In this document: positions 47,401 to 57,545 of the stretch, piece by piece
How positions within the stretch are numbered: the first letter of the stretch is position 1
How the letters are laid out: the number at the start of each line of letters is the position of its first letter
DNA from: Pleurodeles waltl
Lineage: Eukaryota > Chordata > Amphibia > Caudata > Salamandridae
Direction of reading: 5' to 3'
Length of the DNA stretch: 64,000 nucleotides
Assembly (NCBI RefSeq): GCF_031143425.1
Contig: NC_090451.1
Coordinates: 350,246,339-350,310,338 of the forward strand
The notes under the pieces: model-generated
Databases searched by the model: none
What the model was told of the DNA's origin: nothing
What the model saw: only the letters and a program-made list of their open reading frames with translations
Program-made: the position numbers and the translations under genes

Positions 47401-47600
47401 TGAACAGGGCACCGCCGTCTCAAGCACCGCTGAACAGGGCACTGCCGCCTCAAGCACCGCTGAACAGGGCACCGCCGTCTCAAGCACCGCTGAACAGGGC
47501 ACCGCCATCTCAAGCACCGCTGAACAGGGCACCGGCGCCTCAAACACCGCTGAACGGGGCACCGCAGTCTCAAGCAACACTGGCCCATGAGCACCAGGGG
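44445..47600 (+). pseudogene. Harbinger Myb-like gene 2, copy 1 (nested in the transposase intron)
   Basis: Exon 1 at 44445-44549 codes SGERPRAFTSEELEKLVDGV after a GTG where ATG is expected. Exon 2 at 44747-45010 codes a SANT/Myb core: VRTLGVYHRRSTHCWKRWED, then after a frameshift EAQLGMASQRGRGARRTMTP. Exon 3 starts at 45405 with AVAPEHEEAASHMAMEG and an acidic Ser/Asp run. Further downstream are RSLTVGQSTILNTIQGVERQ (a helical segment near 45790), a long Pro/Ser/Thr/His-rich region, a basic stretch (VKHQKLASARRERGKTPATK) and repeats of AAQEATASTSP. Splicing beyond exon 3 is unclear and needs at least one frame change. The gene lies wholly inside transposase intron 1 on the opposite strand. 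Confidence 0.6.
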
Positions 47601-48325
47601 CACTGGCGCTACTGAGTCTGTCACGGGCAGAATGAAGCACTCTGGGCACCATGCCCCCTCCAGAACAAGTGGAGAGATCCATCCACTACCTCTGTCCTTA
47701 GCAGGATGAAGCACTCTGGGCACAATGCCCAGGATTGAACAGTGGGCAAACCAACCACTGTAGAGACTTGAGAGACTGTGGCTTTGCACTCCCCAGGATT
47801 GGACAGTGGGCAAACCACCCACTGTTATCCACTTGAGAGACTGTGGCTTTGCACTCCCCAGGATTGAACAGTGGGCAAACCACCCACTGTAGAGACTTGA
47901 AAGACTCTGGCTTTGCACTCCCCAGGATTGGACAGTGGGCAAACCACCCACTGTTATCCACTTGAGAGACTGTGGCTTTGCACTCCCCAGGATTGAACAG
48001 TGGGCAAACCACCCACTGTATAGACTTGAGAGACTGTGGCTTTGCACTCCCCAGGTTTGAACAGTGGGCAAACCACCCACTGTAGAGACTTGAGAGACTG
48101 TGGCTTTGCACTCCCCAGGATTGGACAGTGGGCAAACCACCCACTGTTATCCACTTGAGAGACTGTGGCTTTGCACTCCCCAGGATTGAACAGTGGGCAA
48201 ACCACCCACTGTATAGACTTGAAAGACTGTGGCTTTGCACTCCCCAGGATTGAACAGTGGGCAAACCACCCACTGTAGAGACTTGAGACTGTGGCTTTGC
48301 ACTCCCCAGGATTAAACGGTGGGCA
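46877..48325. repeat. Four abutting minisatellites in Harbinger copy 1
   Basis: In order: a 33-bp array whose first units code AAQEATASTSP and whose next eight carry CCATGAAGGACCGCCAGCA (46877-47240); ten 30-bp units around ACCGCTGAACAGGGCACCGC (47272-47590), coding STAEQGTAVS in the same frame; about two 74-bp units starting GAATGAAGCACTCTGGGCAC (47629-47725); and nine to ten 64-65-bp units with CTTTGCACTCCCCAGGATTG (47726-48325). The 33- and 30-bp periods keep several frames open on both strands, which creates long spurious ORFs. Confidence 0.95.
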
Positions 48326-49171
48326 TGTGGCCCCCTCGTGGATTTGGCGTCGTGCACTCACCCGGCTGAGGTGCCCCCCCTTTCCCTCCCCCTGAGGTGC
48401 CTGTTTTGTTGCTCTCTGATGCCCCTGCAGTGTGCTCTGCGTCATGGTCGGGGATCTTGTGTGGGCCTCACCCATACCGTGTGGGCCCAGTGTTTCACTG
48501 ACTTAATTGGAGCACTACCTGGACTACTATGCTTGGTATATATTTTGTACATGGTGTATATATATATTTTTGCCTACTTGCTTTTAATATATTAAAATGG
48601 TTACACTCATTTTCTATTGTCTTTGCATTCTTCCTGGGGGGTTAGGGGCTGTAACTGTGATGTATCATGCTGTATTAGTGTGTGTGTTGTAGTGGGTGGG
48701 GGTGTTGCGTGTGTGTGTCCCTGTTTTTTCCCTCCCCTGTGTCGTAGGTGCAGTACTCACCGTGGTCTTCGCCGCCGGCGTTCGCGCTCCTGGTAGAGGA
48801 GCACGAAGACAATCGCACAGAGAATTTGGAGTTCCAGGTCCATGGCGTCCTCGTTCCTCGTGGGGTGTGTAGAGGTGAGCGTTTTCCCTTTGAAGTCCTG
48901 TTTCCGCCATGTTTTTATCCACAGTGAATCCGCCCCGGAAAAGGTGGCGGATTGGTAGGTTGTGATACTGTGGGCATTACTTTGTCCTCCGCCTGTCTGT
49001 TGGCGGTGACCACTGCGCTGTTTGTTTGTACCGCCGTGGCGGTCGGAGTGTTAAAGTGGCTGTCTTTGTTGGCGGTTTCCACCACGGTCATAATTGCAAA
49101 CTTTTTACCGCCGGCCTGTTGGCGGTCTTACCGCCGCTTTAACACCGACCGCCAGGGTTGTAATGACCACC

Positions 49172-49198
49172 ATAGTCCCCAACAAAAGCATTTAAATG
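49172..49198. other. 27-bp target flank carried over from copy 2
   Basis: ATAGTCCCCAACAAAAGCAT then TTAAATG, identical to 58397-58423. At copy 2 this is the target gene's sequence, so its presence here marks copy 1 as a duplicate of the copy 2 locus. Confidence 0.85.
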
Positions 49199-49262
49199 TT
49201 GGAGGTGCAATCCGACGAAACAGCCCTGGCGGTCTTTGACCGCTAGGGTTGTAATGAGGGCC
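49199..49262. mobile_element. Terminal fragment of another Harbinger/MITE
   Basis: Read inward from the right, GCCCTCATTACAACCCTAGC leads into GGTCAAAGACCGCCAGGGC. That is the general end pattern of the Harbinger family but different from copies 1 and 2. Only about 64 bp remain, sandwiched between the duplicated flank and the target ORF. Confidence 0.6.
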
Positions 49263-49266
49263 TCAG

Positions 49267-49566
49267 TGTTCACTTAAGTATCAGCAATGGTTTGGTGAGT
49301 TAACATCTCCAAGTTCATCTTATTCGATGTTGATTACAAGAATTTATCAAGTTGCACGGGTATAGGTGTTTCATTTGTTTGTTCCTCTTGTAGACATTTG
49401 TCTGATTCACTCACATTTTTTGACAGATATTTCTAAGATTACTGTCAAAGACAATGTGCAGTTCTTGCAAGGTGCACACAGACTTTGATATCTGTAAAAC
49501 AGCCTGAACTACCTCTCTGAAGTTTTGCATGGATGAAATCTTGATCATTCGCAATTGTGACATATA
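49267..49566 (-). pseudogene. C-terminal piece of an unnamed multi-copy protein ORF
   Basis: The minus strand reads MSQLRMIKISSMQNFREVVQ and then ELHIVFDSNL (49563 to about 49440). After a stop comes IPVQLDKFL, stop, STSNKMNLEMLTHQTIADT, with the final TAA at 49275-49273. It is the downstream continuation of the ORF at 58397-59545, cut by Harbinger copy 2. With one ATA target copy the codons GGG GAC TAT ATG TCA run without a break. I recall uncharacterised multi-copy proteins of fishes and cnidarians with a similar FxD....VVFD.Y..SIK segment but know no name or function. The segment is dead because of stops. Confidence 0.65.
49564..49566. repeat. Harbinger target duplication, left (ATA)
   Basis: ATA precedes GGCGGTCATTACAAC. 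The matching ATA is at 58397-58399 after GACCACC. Confidence 0.8.
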
Positions 49567-50069
49567 GGCGGTCATTACAACATTGGCAGTAAGAGCCGCT
49601 TATCGCCGTGCAGAAGACAGCCAACACACCCACACAAGTCCGCCACACCAAAGGTCAGTGATAAACTGGCGAAAACAAAACCTCCACTGTCACGCCAACA
49701 GAAATACGCCCACACTATCACGACCCACGAATCCACGCGGCGGTCTTTCAACCACGGTATTCCATTGGCGGTACACACCGCCACGCTCAAAATACACACA
49801 CACTTACAAAACACAACCACAAAATACACACACCTGATACACATACACACACCACTCCCACACATCCAATACAATATAAAACACACACCCACATCACCTA
49901 CAAACCCCTACGACCAAATTTCACGAAGGCCAGAGAGAGACACCACCATCAACAATACTAGCATCCACATGCACACAACACCATCAACCACATAACTTCC
50001 ACTTACCTCACACTACACACCACTACATATCAGCACACTTATCACCCCACACATCACCTACACCACCCC

Positions 50070-51575
50070 ATGGCACCGCAAAGACACCCCAGGTTGTCGG
50101 AGGAGGACCTCAGGGTCATGGTGGAGGAAATCGTCCGGGTAGAACCACAGCTATTCGGATCACAGGTGCAGCACACCTCAATTGCAAGGAAGATGGAACT
50201 ATGGCGAAGAATAGTGGACGGGGTCAACGCAATGGGACAGCACCCAAGAAATCGGGAGGACATCAGGAAGAGGTGGAACGACCTACGGGGGAAGGTGCGT
50301 TCCGTGGTCTCAAGACACAACCTTGCGGTTCAGCGGACTGGCGGCAGACCCCCACCTCCTCCCCCACAACTAACAACATGGGAGGAGCAGGTCTTGGTGA
50401 TTCTGCATCCTGAGGGCCTCCCGGGAGTAGGTGGAGGAATGGACTCTGGTAAGTCAAATCTTAACTATTACATCCCCCACCCTACCTGCATGCCAGCACA
50501 TACCCCCTCCCTCACCCTCACCCCATCACTCCAGTTCCTCACAAATGTCCAAATATCACAACCCACCCATCCCAACACCAAGCCCTGCGTGAAACAACGC
50601 ATGGACACACATTACTAAAGCATGCCCACTGCACATACCCATACACCCTCCTAAACCATCATCACACAAGGTCCCACACGGGAATTCAAGCACTGGGGTA
50701 CACGGTCACCCACCCATTGCACACCACGCCACACACAGATGTAATAAACATCCTTTTATACCCCTACAGGACCCCTACCCAACGTCACCGGACAGGAGGG
50801 TCCACATATGTCCACACCACCAACAGAAGAGGCCCACAGTGATGACAGCACCTCTGTCCAACTGGATCTAGATGACCAGCCCGGCCCATCGGGGACATCG
50901 GGACAGTCGGTTCCCCACACCCAGTCACAGGCCACCACAGAGCTACCCCCCTCTGGAAACACCAATACAGCACCCACCCAGCGGACCCATACCACGTCAA
51001 TCAGCAGTGTGTCCACCACTACAGGGAACCCAGGCTAACCCACCACCCCAACAACAACAGGGACCTGGGGGAAGTGGCAGTGGGCACACGGTCCAGGGGA
51101 CGGAGGCCCAGGAATACAGGGGAACTGGGAGGGCTGCTGTGCGACAGGGGGCGGACAGGCCCAGGGAACCCACTCTCCACGAGGCCCTCTCCTCCGTCAT
51201 GGGAGCCTACCACCACTCCCAGGAGACGATGGCAACGGTACTGGCCAAGTTTCAGGAGACCCAGCGCCTGCAGGAGGAACATTATATGGGCTTCAGGGAG
51301 GAACTCATAACCATCAATTCCACCCTGGGCACCATCGTAGGGGTGCTGAAGGAAGTACTCAACACCAGGAGGGACACTGTGGCACAACAATGGGCCCCTG
51401 ACACTAGCATGGACGATGAACTGCCCACCACCTCCGCCGGCGCTAGTGGACAGGAAGCACCGCCACAGGACCACCACACCAGCACCCCACCCCCTGCAGA
51501 GGGAGAACCACCTCGCAAACGGTCCCTGAGATCCAGGAACAAGACAGAGAACGATGCCAAGACCCCCACCAAGAA
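50070..51575 (+). pseudogene. Harbinger Myb/SANT-like gene 1, copy 2
   Basis: Exon 1 (50070-50448) begins MAPQRHPRLSEEDLRVMVEE and carries a three-helix Myb/SANT-like domain through RKMELWRRIVDGVNAM and REDIRKRWNDLRGKVRSVVS (residues about 8-80). A Pro-rich run and TWEEQVLVILHPEGLPGVGG follow. The intron 50449-50769 has GTAAGT and CCCCTACAG ends. Exon 2 starts at 50770 in phase and reads LDLDDQPGPSGTSG. At about 51030-51040 the frame shifts by one base to the C-terminal part with TLHEALSSVMGAYHHSQETM, VLKEVLNTRRD and a basic end (PRKRSLRSRNKTENDAK). Harbinger Myb-like proteins bind subterminal DNA and help transposase enter the nucleus. Both copies share the frame break. AATAAA is at 51765-51770. 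Confidence 0.8.
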
Positions 51576-53637
51576 ATTAGACCACCTGATTGTCATCCTA
51601 CTGTCCCACTTTGTGACCCTGTCCATCCTTAAACTGCTCCAGCTCCACTTCCTATGCCCATTTGGGCAATGCACCTGTGAGACTAATAGACTGGACTCTG
51701 CCATGGACATTCCTCCGCCATCACCCCTCACCATTTAACAATCTTCTCCAACATTGAGCACTTAAATAAACACCTTTAAAGCACAAAACAATCTGGAGTC
51801 AGTCTGTGATTTCGGAATACTGTATTGGCAATAACTGTTGCAAAAAGCTCTTTCATTTGTAATGTCAACATACCTATGCCACACAGCTCTAGTCCATGAG
51901 GAATCAAAGCAGATGACACACTGTGGGACCCATATCTGTGAAATCGTAAGGGAAAGTGACAACTCAGTGACCATACAGTGGGTGAAAACGACAGACAGCA
52001 GAGAGGTAGTAGTGTTTAAGTACATGTAGTAGGCAGCTCTGTATTCTTACCTGTGTTTCACTGGAAATATTGCTGGATCACTGAGTCCCTGTTGTCCATG
52101 TCTTCTTCCTCTGCTTCCTCGTCTTCACTGTCCACAGGCTCCACAGCTGCAACAACACCGCCATCTGGACCATCCTCCTGCAGAAAAGGCAACTGTCGTT
52201 GCAAAGCGAAGTTGTGAAGCATACAGCAGGCCACGATGATCTGGCACACCTTCTTTGGTGTGTAGAATAGGGATCCACCTGTCATATGGAGGCACCTGAA
52301 CCTGGCCTTCAGGAGGCCGAAGGTCCACTCGATCACCCTCCTAGTTTGGCCATGCGTCTCATTGTAGTGTTCCTCTGCCCTTGTCCTGGGATTCCTCACT
52401 GGGGTCAGTAGCCATGACAGTTTGGGGTAACCAGAGTCACCTGTAAATGGCTAGGGACAACTGTTAGACACACACTAACCTGGAGGGATATCCCCAGACC
52501 CTGACAACCATTCCCACTGACTAGCTTCCAGGTGCTCACCTAATAGCCACACACGGTGCCTCTGGAGTTGACCCATCACATAAGGGTGCTGCTATTCTGC
52601 AGGATGTAGGCGTCATGCAAGGAGCCAGGGAACATGGAATTCACATGGGAGATGTACTGGTCTGCCAAACATACCATCTGTACATTCATCTAATGATAAC
52701 TCTTTCGGTTTCTGTACACCTGTTCACTCCTGTGGGGGGGGGGCAAAGCCACATAGGTCCCATCAATGGCACCTATGATGTTAGGGATATGTCCCAGGGC
52801 ATAGAAATCACCTATCACTGTAGGCAAATCCTCCACCTGAGGGAAAACAATGTAGCTCCGCATGTGTTTCAGCGGTGTGGACAACACGTTGGAAAACATA
52901 GGCTGGGACAACCCTGATGCTATGGCCACTGTTGTTTGAAATGACCCACTTGCAAGGAAATGGAGCACTGACAGCACCTGCACTTGAGGGGGGATTCCTG
53001 TGGGATGGCGGATAGCTGACATCAGGTCTGGCTCCAACTGGGTACACAGTTCCTGGATTGTGGCACGGTCAAGCCTGTATGTGATTATCACATGTCTTTC
53101 CTCCATTGTCGACAGGTCCACCAACGGTCGGTACACCAGAGGATGCCGCCATCTCCTCACAAGTCCCAGCGGACGGTGCCTATGAAGGACAACAGCGAGG
53201 ACAGAGTCAAACAACTCAGAGGTACGTACCCACAGCTTACACAGAACACCATTCATAATCTAAAAAGTGGCCTGTATGTGTGTTGAGTCTAGGCCTAGGT
53301 ATGTGTGACGCAGTTGAAAATGTAGCCATGTGGGCCCCTGAAATGGGGGCTGCCTGACCTGTAAAGTGGGACAATGGGATGTGAGGTAACTGTGCTGGCG
53401 TTGTACAACGTCGCGGTAGGCGGTCGAAGACCGCGGCGCAATGCTGCATTGGTTAACATTGGACCCTATGGGTCCCAGGAGCCAATGACGATGTACGCCG
53501 GTGGTGATGGTACGTACTGCCGCGGACGTGACCGCCATTTTCTATCTGTTCATCCACTCGATACCTGATCTTCGACAGGAGAGGACCTACACTGCAAGTG
53601 CTGCTGTGACCTCGGTCTGGAAGAGACAATGGCTTGA

Positions 53638-56600
53638 GTGTCTGGGGAAAGGCCCCGTGCTTTCACATCGGAGGAGTTGGAGAAACTCGTGGATGGGGTC
53701 CTCCCCCAGTACACGCTACTCTACGGTCCTCCAGACAAACAGGTAAGTACACTGGGAGCATGCTGTATGGCCTATGCCTGTGTGGAGAGGGGTGGATGTA
53801 AGAAGGAAGGGGGGAGAGTGCGGCGTGCATGAAACGACAGTGAGTGCATGTGCCACATGGCAAGGGTAGGGATGGGGGCCAATCACTTTGACGGTGCAGT
53901 TGGTAATAACTTTCTCTTCCCCCTGTACAAATCAGATAGGTCAGCGTCCACCAGAAAAAATATATTTGGCGTGCCATCGCCAAGGACGTCCGGACCCTGG
54001 GGGTCTACCACAGACGGAGCACCCACTGTTGGAAAAGATGGGAGGACATTCGCCACTGGAGCAAGAAGAGGCTCAGCTGGGGATGGCCTCCCAACGTGGG
54101 AGGGGTGCCCGTCGCACCATGACCCCCCTGATGTTCAGGATCCTGGCGGTGGCGTACCCGGAGTTGGATGGGCGCTTGAGGGCATCACAGCAGCCACAAG
54201 GGGGTGAGTACACTCGCATTCTGCTGATTTTGCCCGCAGTGGAGGGGTCTGGGTGGGGGAGGTGGGCTGTGGGTTTCCCTAGGCTAGGGAGAGTTCCATA
54301 GGCAAGAACCCTCCGTAAGGCAGGCCATGTGGCACCCCACCGCACCTCTGTAGAGTGCCAAGTACACCTAGTCATCCCCTGTGTCATCCATGTCTGCAGA
54401 TGTCATCCATAGCCTAGTAGGCCATTTCCCAGGAATTGAACAGTGGATCCCAAGACCGCAGCGTAGTGCAGGGGGCTTCTGTGTCTGTTGTGTCCGCCAA
54501 CTGTAGCGGTAATGCATGCACTCAACATGTCTTTCTTCTGTCGTCCCCCCCCCTTTTAGTGGTCTCCCTGTTCTTGTGTGCATTTGCATCATCAGGCAGA
54601 GGAGCAGTGGCACCGGAGCACGAGGAGGCTGCATCCCACATGGCCATGGAGGGCCACACTATGGAATCGGACTTTACTAGTGGGACGGAGGGTGAGGGGA
54701 GCTCCACGGCGGGGACAGGAGCTGAGACCAGTGACACGGACTCGTCCTCTGATGGGAGCTCCCTTGTGGTGGCGGCAACATCTGTGCCCCCCATCTACAG
54801 GTACAGCCGCCAACCCCCCCTTCCAGCACCGCCCTCCCAGCAGCCCCTCAGCCTTCGCCCCGTGCCCGCTCACCCGGGAGGGTAGGCATCACCTTCGCCC
54901 CAGGCACCTCAGGCCCTGCCCCAGTCACCCCTGCTGCCCTTAGTGAGGAGGCCATTGACCTCCTCAGGTCCCTCACTGTTGGGCAGTCTACCATTTTGAA
55001 TACCATCCAGGGTGTAGAAAGGCAGTTGAAACAAACAAATACATTCCTGGAGGGCATTCATTCTGGTCAGGCGTCCCTTCAGCGAGCTTTTCAGACTAAG
55101 GCCTCAGCATTGATGGCAGCCATTGTCCCTGTGTCTAGCCTCCCCCTCCACCTTCCTCCACACAGACCCAGTCCCATGTACCCCAGCCTATCCCAAGCAC
55201 ACCTACAGACCAGCATGCACACATGTCAACACACAAGGGAAGCTCAGGCAAACATAAGCACCACACATCCCACAGGCACTCACGCAAGCATCCCACACAT
55301 GCAGACACACCAACATCCACTGCCTCCACTGTGTCCCCTCCTCCTCGTCTCCCTCCTCCCTCCCAGTCTCGTCTACACTCACACCTGCATGCACTACCTC
55401 TACAGCCACTACTACCATGACCAGCACACCCACCACCACACCACGCTCACGTGCACTCACCACCCCCACTACCATTCACACGTCCCCTGTGTCCTCTCCC
55501 AGTGTGTCTGTGACGCCCCCTCCCAAGATACACAAACGCAGGCACACACCCACCCAACACCCATCCACCTCACGACAGCCTCCAGCGCATGCACCTTCAC
55601 CCAAAGTCAGCAAACGGACACCTCCTACAACCACAACCTCTTCCTCCACTCCCAAACACCCTCCAGCTACCCGTCCCAGTGTCTCCAAAAAACTTTTCCT
55701 GTCCAACCTTGACCTCTTTCCCACACCTCCCCCCCCCCGTCCATCTCCTAGGGCCAGGACTAGCACCTCAGCCACAACATCTCCGGGACCAGTGGTGCCT
55801 GTAGTCACCGGAATCTGGAGTGCACCGGCCACCAGGGCAGCCAGTGTGGCACGGAGCCACAGCACAGACAGTCCTCCACCTGTGAAGCATCAGAAGTTGG
55901 CCAGTGCCCGGCGGGAGAGGGGGAAGACTCCAGCCACCAAAGCCGCTCCCAGGGGTACAGGTGGGAGTGTGGAGTCAGCTGCGACACCTTACAAGGTGGG
56001 GAAGGGGCACAAGAAAGTCAGCAAGTCTGGGAAGAGCAGCACGGCGGAGAAGACCGCCATCATCCCAGCTGCCCAGGAGGCCACCGCCAGCACCAGCCCA
56101 GCTGCCCAGGAGGCCACCACCAGCACCAGCCCAGCTGCCCAGAAGGCCACTCCCAGTACCGCCAGCAAAAGCCCCGCTGGGCCATGAAGGACCGCCAGCA
56201 CCAGCCTCGCTGGGCCATGAAGGACCGCCAGCAAAAGCCCCGCTGGGCCATGAAGGACCGCCAGCACAAGCCCCGCTGGGCCATGAAGGACCGCCAGCAA
56301 AAGCCCCGCTGTGCCATGAAGGACAGCCAGCAAGAGCCCCGCTGGGCCATGAAAGACCGCCAGCACAAGCCCCGCTGGGCCATGAAGGACCGCCAGCAGC
56401 TGAGTCACTGCAAAGGAGACCGCCGCTCCAAGCACCGCTGAACAGGGCACCGCCGCCTCAAGCACCGCTGAACAGGGCACCGCCGCCTCAAGCACCGTTG
56501 AACAGGGCACCGCCGCTACAAGCACCGCTGAACAGGGCACCGCCGTCTCAAGCACCGCTGAACAGGGCACCGCCGTCTCAAGCACCGTTGAACAGGGCAC

Positions 56601-56730
56601 TGCCGCCTCAAGCACCGCTGAACAGGGCACCGCCGTCTCAAGCACCGCTGAACAGGGCACCGCCATCTCAAGCACCGCTGAACAGGGCACCGCCGCCTCA
56701 AACACCGCTGAACAGGGCACCGCAGTCTCA
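53638..56730 (+). pseudogene. Harbinger Myb-like gene 2, copy 2 (nested, antisense to the transposase)
   Basis: Exon 1 53638-53742 has GTG in place of the start codon. Exon 2 53940-54203 contains KDVRTLGVYHRRSTHCWKRW and, after a small frameshift shared with copy 1, MTPLMFRILAVAYPELDGRL. Exon 3 starts 54596 (GRGAVAPEHEEAASHMAMEG). An uninterrupted frame at 55417-56187 codes a Pro/Ser/Thr-rich region, LFLSNLDLFPTPPPPRPSPR, a basic patch and three AAQEAT repeats, and ends at the first TGA of the 33-bp array. The SANT-type core and partner-like architecture suggest a second DNA-binding accessory protein. The tail is of unknown role. The exon structure after exon 3 is not resolved. Confidence 0.6.
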
Positions 56731-57545
56731 AGCAACGCTGGCCCATGAGCACCAGGGGCACTGACGCTACTGAGTCTGTCACGGGCAGAATGAAGCACTC
56801 TGGGCACCATGCCCCCTCCAGAACCAGTGGAGAGATCCATCCACTACCTCTGTCCTTAGCAGGATGAAGCACTCTGGGCACAATGCCCCCTCCAGAACCA
56901 GTGGAGAGATCCATCCACTACCTCTGTCCTTAGCAGGATGAAGCACTCTGGGCACCATGCCCCCTCCAGAACCAGTGGGGACTGTTATCCACTTGAGAGA
57001 CTGTGGCTTTGCACTCCCCAGGATTGAACAGTGGGCAAACCACCCACTGTTATCCACTTGAGAGACTGTGGCTTTGCACTCCCCAGGATTGAACAGTGGG
57101 CAAACCACCCACTGTAGAGACTTGAAAGACTCTGGCTTTGCACTCCCCAGGATTGGACAGTGGGCAAACCACCCACTGTTATCCACTTGAGAGACTGTGG
57201 CTTTGCACTCCCCAGGATTGAACAGTGGGCAAACCACCCACTGTATAGACTTGAGAGACTGTGGCTTTGCACTCCCCAGGTTTGAACAGTGGGCAAACCA
57301 CCCACTGTAGAGACTTGAGAGACTGTGGCTTTGCACTCCCCAGGATTGGACAGTGGGCAAACCACCCACTGTTATCCACTTGAGAGACTGTGGCTTTGCA
57401 CTCCCCAGGATTGAACAGTGGGCAAACCACCCACTGTATAGACTTGAAAGACTGTGGCTTTGCACTCCCCAGGATTGAACAGTGGGCAAACCACCCACTG
57501 TAGAGACTTGAGACTGTGGCTTTGCACTCCCCAGGATTAAACGGT
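56060..57545. repeat. Four abutting minisatellites in Harbinger copy 2
   Basis: This is the same series as in copy 1: 33-bp units (three coding-type, then seven with CCATGAAGGACCGCCAGCA), ten 30-bp units (56433-56740), three 74-bp units (about 56787-56985) and nine 64-65-bp units (56985-57545). Each 64-bp unit contains CAGTGGGCAAACCACCCACTG, a small hairpin with 7-bp arms. Confidence 0.95.

Larger units (their letters stand above)
42864..48843 (-). pseudogene. Harbinger DDE transposase, copy 1 (single in-frame stop)
   Basis: Three exons on the minus strand: 48843-48761 (83 nt), 43986-43346 (641 nt) and 43246-42864 (383 nt). They join in frame to 1107 nt, or 368 codons plus stop. Introns are 4774 and 99 bp with GT..AG ends. 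The first exon codes MDLELQILCAIVFVLLY and an arginine-rich tail. The DDE triad is seen at D167 (GAIDETHVAL), D217 (GSLHDAYI) and E279 (RVIEWTFGLL), with GDSGYP across the last junction. Family length is about 350-400 residues. The one break is TAG at codon 191 (KSYH*MNVQ). Copy 1 has IDETH where copy 2 has the expected IDGTY, a change next to the first catalytic Asp. Exon 1 is identified by splice phase and family resemblance, without transcript evidence. Confidence 0.8.
41020..49171. mobile_element. Harbinger unit, copy 1 (left end missing)
   Basis: From 41020 this block is collinear with 50225-58396 and about 98-99% identical by eye. It keeps the right terminus (GTTGTAATGACCACC ending at 49171) but lacks the first ~660 bp of copy 2. 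That includes the left terminus and most of the first Myb exon. The left junction is a shared CAACGCAATGG within L1 3' sequence. Differences from copy 2 include a 7-bp duplication near 41165, eight rather than seven 33-bp units, and about two rather than three 74-bp units. It is followed by 27 bp of copy 2's target flank (49172-49198), so it is a segmental duplicate and not an independent insertion. Confidence 0.9.

Noticed and set aside
46798..47682. 294-codon minus-strand ORF rich in AVPCSAVLE repeats, and the similar ORF at 55989-56840
   Set aside because: It is the reverse reading of the 33- and 30-bp minisatellites. Periods divisible by three keep several frames open by chance.
47726..48325. 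Regular 64-bp repeats as a CRISPR-like array
   Set aside because: There are no unique spacers; the whole unit repeats. The context is a eukaryotic transposon.
47358..48475. Long minus-strand ORFs with repeated GWFAHCSILGSAKPQS-type units (also 56516-57700)
   Set aside because: They follow the 64-65 bp array, overlap in all three frames, and have no start context or homology I recognise.
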